From NCBI RefSeq assembly GCF_950295315.1, contig NC_080168.1, positions 69,945,254-70,009,253 of the forward strand: DNA of 64,000 nucleotides. Reading direction: 5' to 3'. The notes beneath the pieces are model-generated. The model had not been told where the DNA came from and ran no database searches. It worked only from the letters and a program-made list of their open reading frames with translations. Positions 51,724 to 62,964 of this stretch are shown here, in pieces. The position numbers were made by a program, and so were the translations under genes. Source of the DNA: Erinaceus europaeus. Taxonomy: Eukaryota > Chordata > Mammalia > Eulipotyphla > Erinaceidae. How positions within the stretch are numbered: position 1 is the stretch's first letter; the number at the start of each line of letters is the position of its first letter.

Positions 51724-54700
51724 ATGGCACTAAAATACATTAAGTCCATAATATCAACAAATACCAATGGCTTAAACTCACCCATTAAAAGGCAAAAGTG
51801 GGAGGATGAATCAGAAAACACAACCCAAGCATGTGCTGCTTGCAAGAATCCCACCTGACCCAACAAGACAAACACAGACTTAAAGTGAAAGGATGAAAAA
51901 CTATCACACAGGCTAATGTGCCACACAAAAAGGCAAGAGCAGCCATTCTCATCTCTGAAACAATAGAGTTTAAATTAAATAAATTAATAAAAGATAGGCA
52001 AGGCCATTAAATAATGATAAAAGGATCAATCAAGCGAGAAGATTTAACAATCATTAAGATCTATGCACTGAATGAGGGACCATCTAAATACATCAAACAC
52101 CTACTGAAAGAACTACAAATACATCAATAGTAATACAATAATAGTGGGAGACTTTAAGACCCAACTTTCACACTTAGAAAGATCAACAAAGCAGAAAATC
52201 AACAAAGGAACAAGAGAATTAAATGAAGAGATGGATAGACTAGACCTCATGGACATTTTCAGAGTTCTTCACCCCAAAAAACTTGAATACACATTCTTTT
52301 CAAATTCACACAACACATACTCAAGAATAGACCACATGTTAAGCCACAAAGACAGCATCAACAAGTTCAAGAGCATTGGAGTCATCCCAAGTACTTTCTT
52401 AGACCACAGTGGAGTAAAGCTAACATTTAAAAACAAACAGAAAATTACTAAGAGACACAGAATTTGGAAACTAAACTGCTTAAGAGCCACTAGGTTAGAG
52501 AGACAATCAAGCAAGAAATTCAAATGTTCCTGGAAACAAAAGAAAATGAAGACACAAGCTATCAAAATATTTGGGACACAGCTACAACAGTACTGAGAGG
52601 GAAACTCATAGCTTAGAGTCATATATCAGAAAACAAGAAAAATCCCAAATAAATGATATTACTGCACACCGTAATGATATAAAGAAGAACAAAGGAATCC
52701 TAAAGCACCCAGAAGGACAGAAGTCACTAAAATTAGGCCAGAAATAAACACATCGAAAATAAGAGAAAAATACAAAATATCAAGGAAGCCAAATGTTGGT
52801 TCTTTGAAAAATTAAATAAGATTGACAAACCCCAAGCCAGACTCACTAAAAAAGGGGGGACACAAATTAAAGAATTGTAAATTATAGAGGATATATCATA
52901 ACTGACACCACAGAAATCCAGATAATCATGCGAAATTTCTATGAAGAACTACAGGCCACTAACCTAGAGAATCTGGAAGAAATGGAAGAATTCCTAGAAA
53001 CATATGCCCTTCCAAAACTGATTCAAAAAGAACTACAAAACCTAACTGCACCAATCACAGACAAAGAAATCAAAACTGTTATGAAGAATCTCCCATACAA
53101 CAAAAGTCCTGGACCAGATGACTTCACAAATGAATTCTACAAAACTTTCAGGAAATAGTTAATACCTATATTTCTAAAGCTCTTCCACAAGATCAAATAA
53201 ACAGAAATACTCCCTTCCATCTTCTATGAAGCCAACATCACCCTGATACCAAAAGCAGATAGGGGCATAACAAAAAAGGAAAACTATAAACCAATATCTC
53301 AGATGAGCACAGATGCCAAAATATTAAAGAAGATCCTAGGCAACCAGATACAGCAGTATATCAAAAAGATTGTTTATCATGACCAAGTGGGATTTACCCC
53401 ATGAATGTAAGGCTGGTTTAATATACATAAGTCAATCAATGTCATTCACCACATCAGTAAAAGCAAAACCAAACACCACATGATTATTTCAATAGATGCA
53501 GAGAAAACCTTTGACAAAATCCAATACCCATTCATTCTCAAAACACTACAAAAAATGGGAATAGTTCGGAAATTCCTCAAGATAGTGGAGTCCATATATA
53601 GCAAACCTACAGCCAATATCATACTCAATGGACAGAAGCTGAAAGCATTCCCCCTCAGATTGGGAATTAGACAGGGCAGTCCTCTACCACCATAAGTCTT
53701 CAACATAGTACTGGAAATTCTTGCCATAGCAAACAGGCAATAGAATAAAATAAATAAATATACAGATAGGAAGGGAAGAAGTCATGCTGTCACTATTTGC
53801 AGATGATAAGATAGTTTACACAGAAAAACCTAAAGAATCCAGAAGAAAACTACTGGAAGTTATTAGGCAATATAGCAAGGTGTCAGGCTACAAAATCAAT
53901 GTACAAAAATCAGTGGCAGTTCTCTATACAAACACTAAATCTGAAGAGGAAGAAGACATCCAGAAATCACTCCCATTCACTGTTCAGCAAAATCAATAAA
54001 ATACCTACGAATAAAGCTGACCAAAGAAGTGAAAGACTTCTATACTGAAAACTATGAGTCACTATTCAAGGAAATAGAAACAGATACCAAGAAATGGAAA
54101 GACATCCAATGCTCATGGATTGGAAGACTAAATATCATCAAAATGTATATTCTCCCCAGAACCATATACAATTTATCATGGTACCCACCAAAGTTCCACT
54201 AAGCTTCTTTAAGAGCATAGAACAAAAACTGCAATCATTTACGTAGAACCAGAAAACACCTAGAATTGCCAAAACAGTCTTGAGGAAAAGAAACAGAAAT
54301 GGAGGCGTCACACTCCCAGATCTCAAACTATATTATAATGCCATCATAATCAAAACAAAAATAGGCACACGGAGCAGTGGAACAGAATTGAAAGCCCAGA
54401 AGTAAACCCCCACACCTATGGACATCTAATCTTTGATAAGAGGGCCCAATGTATTAAATGGAAAAAGGAGGCTCTCTTCAATAAATGGTGCTGGGGCAAC
54501 TGGGTTGAAACAATAAGAAGAATGAAACTGAACAACTTTGTCTCACCAGAAACAAAAATCAGCTCCAAATGGATCAAGGACATGGATGTTAGACCAGAAA
54601 CTATCATATACTTAGAGGAAAACATTGGTGGAACATTTTCAACTGCAAGAAAGTCTAAAGCAGAAACAAACCAATGGAACTACATCAGATTGAAAAGCTT

Positions 54701-55462
54701 CTGCACTGCCAAAGAAACTATCACACAAAGAGACCCCTCACAGAATGAGAGAAGATCTTCACATACCATATATCAGACAAGAGAATAATCACCAAAATAT
54801 ACAAAGAGCGCTCAAACTTAGCAACAAAAAAGCAAATGACCCCATTCAAAAATGGGCAGATGATATGAAAAAAAATTCACTTCAGAGGAGATCCAAAAGG
54901 CTAACAAACATATAAAAAATTGCTCCAGGTTGCTGATTGTCAGAGAAATGCAAATAAAGACAACCTTGAGATACCACCTCACTCCTGTGAGAATGGCATA
55001 CATGAAAAAGGACAGCAGCAACAAATGCTGGAGAGGATGTGGGGACAGAGGAACCCTTCTACACTGCTGTGGGAATGTAGATTGGTCCAGCCTCTGTGGA
55101 GAGCAGTCTAGAGATCTCTCATAAGGCTAGACATGGACCTTCCACATGACCCAGTAATTCCTCTCCTAGGGATATACTCCAAGGACTCCCGAATATCCAA
55201 CCAAAAAGATATGCGCACATTTATGTTCATAGCACCACAATTCATAATAGCTAAAACCTGGAAGTAACTCAGGTGCCCAACAACAGATGAGTGGCTGAGA
55301 AAGCTGTGGTATATATACACAATGGAATACGACACAGCTATTAAGAACAATGAACCCACCTTCTCTGACCCATCATGGATGGAGCTAGAAGAAATTATGT
55401 TAAGTGAACTAAGTCAAAAAGAGATGGATGAGTATGGGATTTTCTTCATAAAAAGAAGTTGA
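51724..55462 (+). pseudogene. L1-D ORF2, disrupted
   Basis: The start at 51,724 reads MALKYIKSIIS. Endonuclease motifs include YSRIDHMLSHKDS at about 52,318-52,356. RT pieces include NKSPGPDDF (about 53,100) and [10 protein letters not shown] (from 53,787), so the FADD motif is kept. The C-terminal part has [16 protein letters not shown] (about 55,020) and ends at TGA 55,460-55,462. Frames break repeatedly, for example at 52,600, 53,158 and 54,000. The block encoding YTMEYY reads YTMEYDTAI. Confidence 0.93.
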
Positions 55463-57622
55463 GAAAGAAGAACAGAAAGGGAGATTCAAAGCAGGAGTTG
55501 CCTCAATTTGGAGTAGGGCACCAAAGAAAAAACCCTGGGTGGAGGGTGAGGGTGAATATTCAGCTTCATGGGGTGGGTGTTGGAGGGGCTGGAGGTTGGC
55601 AGGAGAGGGGTTGGGACACAGTCTTTTGGTGGTGGGAATGGTGTTTATGTACACTCCTATCAATTTGTAGTCATATATATCACTATTTAAATAATAAGAG
55701 AGGGGAAAATTGATTGAATATCTCAAACTTTTTAAAGCACAGACTGAATCTTTTTAATACATAGGCTGCGTCTTTGATATGCTGACTCTCTTAAAAGCTT
55801 AGTCCAGGGAGAACAAAAGCAACTGGTGGCATAGCTATATGCAAACAATGTCAAAGAATATAAAATATGGTGAGGGTGTGTACTATACAGAAAGTCCTAA
55901 CAAAGGGATTCTTCAAAGTTAACCCAATTGCCAAAAAATGTGATTATTGCAATAGCTATCTATTGTCTTCTTAAACCCTAAGACAACAGGAAAATCCTGC
56001 TTCCTCTATAGAGCATATATTTCTCCCAATCCTGGAACCTCTGGGGTGGGGTTCACTTCCCTGCATGCTTATCTCAAGTCAGGCCAAATAATATTGCATC
56101 CGCTGATTCCAACCTAGTCAATGCAACAAGTACCATCTCAGCATGCTTCACCTCAGACTGTGTGCAGAGACATCAGGCATGGATTACCAACCCTTCACCC
56201 TCATCACTCGGGTGAGACCTTTCCTTTCATGGTAGTCTCTAATTCCATTCTAGGAAGTTCATTTCTTAACAAAGTCCCAAAATTTAGATATAGGGTCGGT
56301 CCCATAAGAGAGAGTATATGTGCACATGTATCTATAAATTAGGGCAAAATATATACCTGCAAACAAAAATACACAATAGTCTTTAGTGAGTCAGTATCAA
56401 GTTCATAATGAAATAGTGTCCACTTAGACTTAGGTACCCTCCTTGCCTACTTCCTGTTACAGTTCTCTCACTCACTCCAAAGCTAACCTTATCGAAGCAA
56501 GGACTGCAAACACTGAATGAGGGCAAGAGACTGGCATACTTTAATGATGACTCTTTAGTCACTATTAGGCCATTCCACCAGCTGGGGCCCTAACCGGGGA
56601 GTCCTGAGTCTCACAAACAGACTTGATGGGCCTAGACCTCAAATAAATCCCTCTCTCCATTGTTTCGGGTCATCTCTATCAGGAACAACAAAATAGACCC
56701 CTTTGTGGGGCCCCCTAGGACTTTGCCCTCAACCAGGATCAACAATGATAGAGTGTTCCATCCTCTGAAGGGAAGATGGACAACATACTCTATGCTACAC
56801 CTGAGGAAGATGGATAGATACTGGGGCAGCATGGAATGTTCCTAATCATGACCACAGAATGTGAGCTCAGATCTAGAGGGATGTAGAGGTCACACAGGCT
56901 CCTAAGCCAATTATGGTCCCCAGATCACATCAAATTGATGGGGTGTACAGTAATACTTATACCCCTTTCCCATAGTATGGAGCTACTCTCTTCCCTGATC
57001 CAGTTTTCTGGTCCTTTTCCCAGCCATGACATCATCTACCCAGACAAAAATTAGGATTCACCTGCATATCAGATTTCAGGCTCAGGCAAAAAAAAAAAAT
57101 CCACTAGTATAGCTACATGCCTTTTGAAGTATAACTAAAACATGCCTACTAGCTATCTACAAAATGGAGGACCCCCCCCCAATACTTCACCTGCACTATT
57201 CCAGCCTTTAGGTCCATGATTGTCTAACAATTTGTTTGACTTTGTATATTAATTCTCTTTTCAGCCACTAGGTTCCAGTTGCTAGCAGGATGTGACCAGA
57301 CTTCCCTTAACAGACAACCTCACCAATGTGCCTTGGAGTTCTGCTTCCCCAGTGCCCTTTCCCACTAGGGAAAGGGAGAGACAGGATGGGAGTATGGCTT
57401 GACCTGTCAATGCCCATGTTCAGCAGGAAAGCAATTATAGAAGCCAGACCTTCAACCTTCTGCATCCCACAATGATCTTGGGTCCATACTTCCAGAGGGT
57501 TAAAGAGTAGGATAGCTATCAGTGGAGGGGTTGGTATACAGAGGTCTGGTGGTAGGAACTGTGTGAAGTTGTATCCCTCTTATCCTATGGTTTTGTCAGT
57601 GTTTCCTATATATATTTTAAAA
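55463..57622 (+). other. L1-D 3' UTR (long form, 2.15 kb)
   Basis: The proximal part has a G-rich tract at 55,537-55,617. About 750 bp (56,400-57,190) are absent from the shorter 3' UTRs of L1-A, L1-B and L1-C, which are otherwise collinear. The last 220 bp (57,400-57,622) is the segment that recurs as short L1 3' ends. A C run is at 57,171-57,180. Confidence 0.85.
55537..55617 (+). promoter_or_regulatory. G-rich tract in the L1-D 3' UTR, possible G-quadruplex
   Basis: Runs of three or four G recur (GGGTGGAGGGTGAGGG, GGGGTGGG, GGAGGGG, GAGAGGGGTTGGG). C-rich counterparts lie in the 3' UTRs of L1-A (about 833-870), L1-B (4,376-4,415) and L1-C (59,882-59,916) on the plus strand. A conserved G-rich, quadruplex-forming tract is known from L1 3' UTRs of other mammals. 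Confidence 0.75.
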
Positions 57623-57869
57623 GTGTTGCTTCAGTGCAAGGAAATAACCATCGTGTAGAGTACAGAATTTGTGTAAGTGAGGCTCCTAGTACCTCCTTTC
57701 CTAGAGAAGTACTCTGGCTTCTCCCTCTCTCTTTTTCTGATATTAAACTTTCTCTCTCCTTAAAGTAAACAAACCTTTAAAAGAATAAACTCTAAGGGCC
57801 CAGGTGGTCCTTACCATGCCCCAGAATTCTCCCACTTCTGCCTTCTTTCCACTTATTCAATACTTTATT
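57623..57869 (+). other. Possible decayed SINE and unassigned sequence
   Basis: GTGTAGAGTACAGAATTTGTG, GTGAGGCTCCTAGTACC and a CT-rich stretch may be an old type F-like SINE. The rest is unassigned. Confidence 0.35.
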
Positions 57870-58364
57870 TTATATTTTAATTTATTTATAAAATAAAAAT
57901 ATTAACAAGACCATAGGATAAGAGGGGTACAACTGGACATAATTCCCACCACCAGAGTTCTGTATCCCACCCCCTCCCTTGAAAGCTTGTCTCTCTGGGA
58001 GTATGGGCACAGGATCATTATGGGGTATAGAAAGTGGAAGGTCTGGCTTCTGTAACTGCTTCCCAAATGAGCATGGGAACTGAGAGGTTGATTCATACTC
58101 CCAGCCTATTTCTATCTTTCCCTAGTGGGGCAAGACTCTGGAGAGGTGGGGCTCCAGAGTGCATTGGACTGGTGAGGTTGCCTGCTCAGGGAAGTCAGGT
58201 TGGCATTATGGTAGCATCTGCAACTTGGTGTCTGAAAAAGCATTTAGATTTAAAGAAGAACAAAGGGTTTAATAATCAGGAACCTAAAATCAAGAATATA
58301 TCAGATGAGATTCAGGGTCTCCATTTTGGAAAAAGTAGTAGGTTTATTCTAAGTATATTCTAAG
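57870..58364 (-). mobile_element. L1 3' end, about 0.5 kb
   Basis: From the tail (TTTATAAAATAAAAATATTAAC) it runs through GGTCTGGCTTCTGTAACTGC. It then continues deeper into the 3' UTR (GGTCTCCATTTTGGAAAAAGTAG, the reverse of the L1-D stretch near 57,150-57,170). It is a 5'-truncated copy of the long-form lineage. Confidence 0.82.
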
Positions 58365-58690
58365 GGGTCCATGACTTTACTAATTTTTTCCTGCTCCTGA
58401 CAGCTAGCATGAAGTTGAAGCAAAGTTATAATCTGGGGAGTAGCTCCCAAATATGGGGAAAGAGAGAGGCATAATGGGAGTATGGACCGCCCAGTCAAAT
58501 CCATGTTCAGCGGGGAAGCAATTACAGAAGCCAGACCTTCCACCTTCTGCAACCCACAGCGACCCTGGGTCCATGCGCCCAGAGGCATAGAGAATGGGAA
58601 ATCTATCAGGTGAGGGGATAGGATATGGAGATTGGGTGGTGGGATTTGTGCGGAATTGTACCCCTCCTACCCTATGGTTTGGTTAATTTA
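58365..58690 (+). mobile_element. L1 3' end, about 0.33 kb
   Basis: CATGTTCAGCGGGGAAGCAA, ACCTTCCACCTTCTGCAACC and GTACCCCTCCTACCCTATGG are the terminal block in plus orientation. Upstream, CTGACAGCTAGCATG and GGGAAAGAGAGAGGC correspond to the L1-D stretch from 57,270. It faces L1-C tail to tail. Confidence 0.83.
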
Positions 58691-58932
58691 TCCTTTATTT
58701 ATTTATTTTTTATTTAAGAAAGGATTAATCAACAAAACCATAGGGTAGGAGGGGCACAACTCCACAAAATTCCCACCACCCAAACTCCACAACCCACCCC
58801 CTCCCCTGATAGCTTTCCCATTCTCCACCTCTCTGGGAGCATGGAACCAGGGTCATTGAGGGTCGCAGAAGGTAGAGGTCTGGCTTCTGTAATTGCTTCC
58901 CCGCTGAACCTGGGCATTGACTGGTCGGTCCA
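58483..58932. repeat. Inverted repeat of L1 3' ends
   Basis: The arms of about 195 bp are 58,483-58,678 (plus-strand L1 tail) and 58,737-58,932 (L1-C tail), separated by about 58 bp of AT-rich tail sequence. The arms are visibly similar along their length, for example CCTACCCTATGGTTT against ACCATAGGGTAGGAGG. Confidence 0.88.
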
Positions 58933-60015
58933 TAATCCCTGTCTGCCTCTCTCTTTCCCTAGTAGGGTATGTCTCTGGGGAAGCTGAGCTCCAGGACACA
59001 TTGGTGGGTTCTTCAATCCAAGGAGGCCTGGCCAGCATCCTGGTGGCATCTGGAACCTGGTGATTGAAAAGAGAATTAACATATTAAGCCAAACAAATTG
59101 TTGAGCAATCATGGACCCAAAGCTTGGAATAGTGGAGAGGAAGTGTTAGGGATGTACTCACTGCAAACTCTAGTGTACTTCTGCTTTCAGGTATATATTT
59201 TGCAGTAGTTTATGGATACGTGTGTATATGTAGGTTATGGGACTTTGTTAGAAAGTGAACCACATGAGATGAAATTAGAGTGTACTATAAAAGGAAAGGT
59301 CTCACCCGAGTAATGAAGCTGAAGGGTTGACATTACACACGTGAAGTCTCTGGACACAGTCTGAGGTGAAGCATGTTGAGGTGGCAATTGTTGCATTGGT
59401 TAGGTTGTGATCGGCGGATGCAATATTATTTGGTATGGATTGGGAGAGGCATACGGGAAAGTGGGCCCTATCCAAGGGTTCCAGGACTGGGGGAAGTAGG
59501 GGCTCTATAGTGGAGATGTGAGGTTCCTGCTGTTTTAGGGTTCCAAAAGACAATCGATAGTTAATGTTATCATCACAGTATTTGGTAATTTGGTTAACTT
59601 TGAAAAGTCCTTTTGTTAGGGTTTGCTGTAAAGTATCCAGTATCTTGTATATAGCTGTGCTATTGGATGCTTCTAATCTACTTGGTCTAGGCTTTTGAGA
59701 GAGAATCCGCATATCAAATACAAGCCTATATATTAAAAAGATTCAGTTTGTGTTTTGAAAAACTTTGAGACATACAATTGATTTTCCCCTTTTCATATTA
59801 ATTAACTACTGATTTATATGTCTACATTTTGCTAGAAGTGTACATAAACACCATTTCCACCACCAAAAGACAGTGACCCATGCCTCCCACCCACTCCCAC
59901 CCCCCACTGTCCCAGGAAGCTGCATATCTACCCCTCACCACAGGGTTTTTTCTTTGGTGCCCTACTTACAATTTGCTCAGGTCCTGCTTTTAGTTTCCCT
60001 TTCAGATCTTCTTAG
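58721..60015 (-). other. L1-C 3' UTR
   Basis: The 1.3-kb 3' UTR is collinear with that of L1-B. A C-rich tract lies at about 59,882-59,916 on the plus strand. A sense-strand open stretch of 136 codons (59,712-59,302) is present here only. In L1-A, L1-B and L1-D the matching frame is broken by indels or stops, so it is not a conserved gene. Confidence 0.85.
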
Positions 60016-62651
60016 TCAACTTCTGTTGATGAGTGGGATCATCCCATACTCATCTTTATCTTTCTGACTTAGTTCACTTAACATAATTCCTTCTAGCTCT
60101 ATCCAAGATGGGTCAGAGAAGGTGGGTTCATTGTACTTGATGGCTGCATAGTATTCCATTGTATATATATACCACCGCTTTCTCAGCCACTCATTTGTTG
60201 TTGGGCACCTGGGTTGCTTCCAGGTTTTAGCTATTATGAATTGTGCTGCTATGAACATAGGAGTACACACCTCTTCTTGGTTGGGTGTTATGGAGTCCTT
60301 GGGGTATAACCCCAGGAGAGGAATTATTGGATCATATGGAAGGTCCATGTCTAGCCTTCTGAGAGTTTTCCAGACTGCTCTCCACAGAGGCTGTACCAAT
60401 TTACATTCCTACCAGCAATGTAAAAGGGTTCCTCTGTCCCCACATACTCTCCAGCATTTGTTGCTGCTGTCCTTTTTGATGTATGCCATTTTTACAGGAG
60501 TGAGGTGGTATCTTAGTGTTGTCTTAATTTGCATTTCTCTGACAATCAGTGACCTAGAGCAATTTTTCATATGTTTGTTTGCCTTATGGATCTCCTCTGT
60601 AGTGAATGTTTTGTTCAAATCCTCTGCCCATTTTTGGATGGGGTCATTTGCTTTTTTGGTGCTAAGTTTGCTGAGCTCTTTATATATTTTGGTGATTAGT
60701 TTCTTGTCTGATGTATGGCATGTGAATATCTTCTCCCATTCTGTGAGGGGTCTCTATGCTTGTTTAATAGTTTCTTTGGATGTGCAGAAGCTTTTCAATT
60801 TGATGTAGTCCCATTGGTTTGTTTCTGCTTTTGTCTTCCTTAATTGGGTTTGATTCATCAAAGATGTCCTTGAGGTGTATGTGGGAAACTGTTTTACCAA
60901 TGTTTTCCTCTAAGTATTTGATTGTTTCTGGTCTGACATCTAGGTCTTTGATCCATTTGGAGTTGATTTTTGTTTCTGGTGAGATAAAGTGGTTCAATTG
61001 CATTCTTCTGCATATTACAACCCAGTTTTCCCAGCACCATTTATTGAAGAGAGCCTCCTTTTTCCATTTAATTATTTGGGCCCCCTTATCAAAGATTAGA
61101 TGTCCATAGGTGTGGGGATTTATTTCTGGGCTTTCAATTCTGTTCCATTGGTCTGTGTGCCTATTTTTGTTCCAGTACCATGCTGTTTTGATGATGATGG
61201 CTTTATAATAAAGTTTAAGGTCTGGGAGTATGATGCCTCCATTTCTGTTTCTTTTCCTCATGATGATTTAGGCAATCTAGGTGTTTTCAGGTTCCAGATA
61301 AATGATTGTAGTTTTTGTTCTATTCTCTTAAAGAAGCTTGGTGGAACTTTGATGGGTATTGCATTAAATTTGTATATGGCTCTGGGGAGAATATTCATTT
61401 TGATGATATTTATTCTTCCAATCCATGAGCATGGGATATCTTTCCATTTCTTGGTAGCAGTTTCTATTTCCTTGAGTAGTGATTCATAGTTTTCAGCATA
61501 CAAGTCTTTCACTTCTTTGGTCAACTTTATTCCTAGATATTTGATTGATTTTGCTGAAACAGTAAATGGGAGTGATTTCTGGATGTCTTCTTCTTCAGAT
61601 TTAGTGTGTGAATAAAGAAATGTCACTGATTTTTGTACATTGATTTTGTAGCCTGATACCTTGCTATATTGCCTAATAACTTCCAGTAATTTTCTGCTGG
61701 ATTCTTTAGGTCTTTCTATGTATACTATCATATCATCTTCAAATAGTGAGAGCTTGACTTCTTCCCTTCCAATCTGTATTCCTTTGATTTCTTTCTCTTG
61801 CCCGATTGCTATGGCAAGAACTTCCAATACTATGTTGAAGAGTAACGGTGACAGTGGACAGCCCTGTCTAGTCCCCGATCTGAGGGGGAATGCTTTCACC
61901 TTCTGTCCATTGACTATGATGTTGGCTGTAGGTTTGCTATATATAGACTCCACTCTCTTGAGGAATTTCCCATCTATTCCCATTTTTTGTAGAGTTTTGA
62001 ACATGAATGGGTGTTGGATCTTGTCAAAGGCTTTCTCTGTATCTATTGAGATAATCATGTGGTTTCTGGCTTTGTATTTATGATGTGGTTAATGACATTG
62101 ATTGACTTACGGATGTTTAATTAGCCTTGCATTCCAGGGATGAATCCCACTAGGTCGTGATGAACAATTTCTTTGATATGTTGCTCTATCCGGTTGGTCA
62201 AGATCTTGTTCAATATTTTGGCATCTATGTTCATCAGAGATATTGGTCTGTAGTTTTCCTTTTTTGTTCTGTCCCTATCAGCTTTTGGTATCAGGGTGAT
62301 GTTGGCTCCATAGAAGGTGGAAGGGAGTATTCCTGTTTCTTCAATCTTATGGAATAGCTTAAGAAGTATGGGTATTAACTGTTTCCTGAAAGTTTTGTAG
62401 AATTCATTTGTGAAGCCATCTGGTCCAGGACTTTTGTTGTTGGGGAGATTCTTAATAAAGGTTTCAGTTTCTTTGTCTGTGATTGGTGCATTTAGATTTT
62501 GTAGTTCTTCTTGGTTCAGTATAGGAAGTGCATAGGTTTCTAGGAATTGTTCCATTTCTTCCAGATTCTCTAGCTTGGTGGCATATATTTCTTTATAGAA
62601 GTTTCGCATAATACTCTGGATTTCTGTGGTGTCAGTTGTGATATCTCCTCC

Positions 62652-62964
62652 TGTTGTTGTGGTGGTCTGGTGTCGGGCTACACCGTGGAGAAGAAAGCGG
62701 ACATCCAGAGCAAGGGGTACACAGATCACAGAGCTGAGAGCCCAGAGAGAGAGAGGGGAAGGGTGAAGGGGCTTTTCATTGGGCGACAACCAGGGGTGAC
62801 GTGTAGGGCCAGGATTGGTTGAAAGGGGGCACTCTAGGATTTAGCGAGGCATAGAAAAACCTGGGGGCGGAGCCAGTATTGGTTGAAAGGGGGCACTCTA
62901 GTATTTAGCGGGGCATAGAAAAACCTGGGGGCGGAGACTGCATCAGAATAAGTCCTCAGCAACA
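62652..62964 (-). mobile_element. Solo LTR of an endogenous retrovirus, inside L1-C ORF2
   Basis: The 313-bp block starts TGTTG and ends CAACA and is flanked by a perfect TCCTCC duplication (62,646-62,651 and 62,965-62,970). The ends and the 6-bp duplication fit a class II ERV. On the minus strand U3 carries CCAAT and CCGCCCCC (GC box) elements, in two tandem 64-bp copies. A TGACGTGT/ACACGTCA site comes next, then AATGAAA as a possible degenerate polyadenylation signal and a CT-rich R/U5 part. No internal viral genes are present. Confidence 0.92.
62814..62938 (-). repeat. Tandem 64-bp duplication in the LTR U3 (CCAAT and GC box)
   Basis: Unit 1 is 62,814-62,877 and unit 2 is 62,878 to about 62,938. 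They are nearly identical, beginning ATTGGTTGAAAGGGGGCACT and ending CCTGGGGGCGGAG. Each carries one CCAAT box and one GC box on the minus strand, so the duplication may have doubled enhancer elements. Confidence 0.92.

Larger units (their letters stand above)
50071..57622 (+). mobile_element. LINE-1 copy D, full-length, older subfamily
   Basis: The 5' end at about 50,071 (CAAAATGACAACTTGGAGGC) aligns with the 5' terminus of L1-A (GAAGATGGTGGACTGAGAAG). A 5' UTR (to 50,707), ORF1 (50,708-51,665), a 58-bp spacer, ORF2 (51,724-55,462) and a 2.15-kb 3' UTR follow. The 3' end at about 57,622 is TTTTAAAA-rich. I could not identify a reliable duplication because both flanks are AT-rich. It is more decayed than L1-B. 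Confidence 0.92.

Noticed and set aside
59302..59712. 136-codon sense-strand open stretch in the L1-C 3' UTR, a possible third L1 gene
   Set aside because: The same region of L1-A, L1-B and L1-D carries indels or stops in this frame, so the frame is not conserved.
60236..60808. 190-codon plus-strand open stretch, and similar antisense stretches over L1 ORF2
   Set aside because: They are antisense shadows of ORF2, repeated at the same place in L1-A and L1-B, with no independent coding signal.
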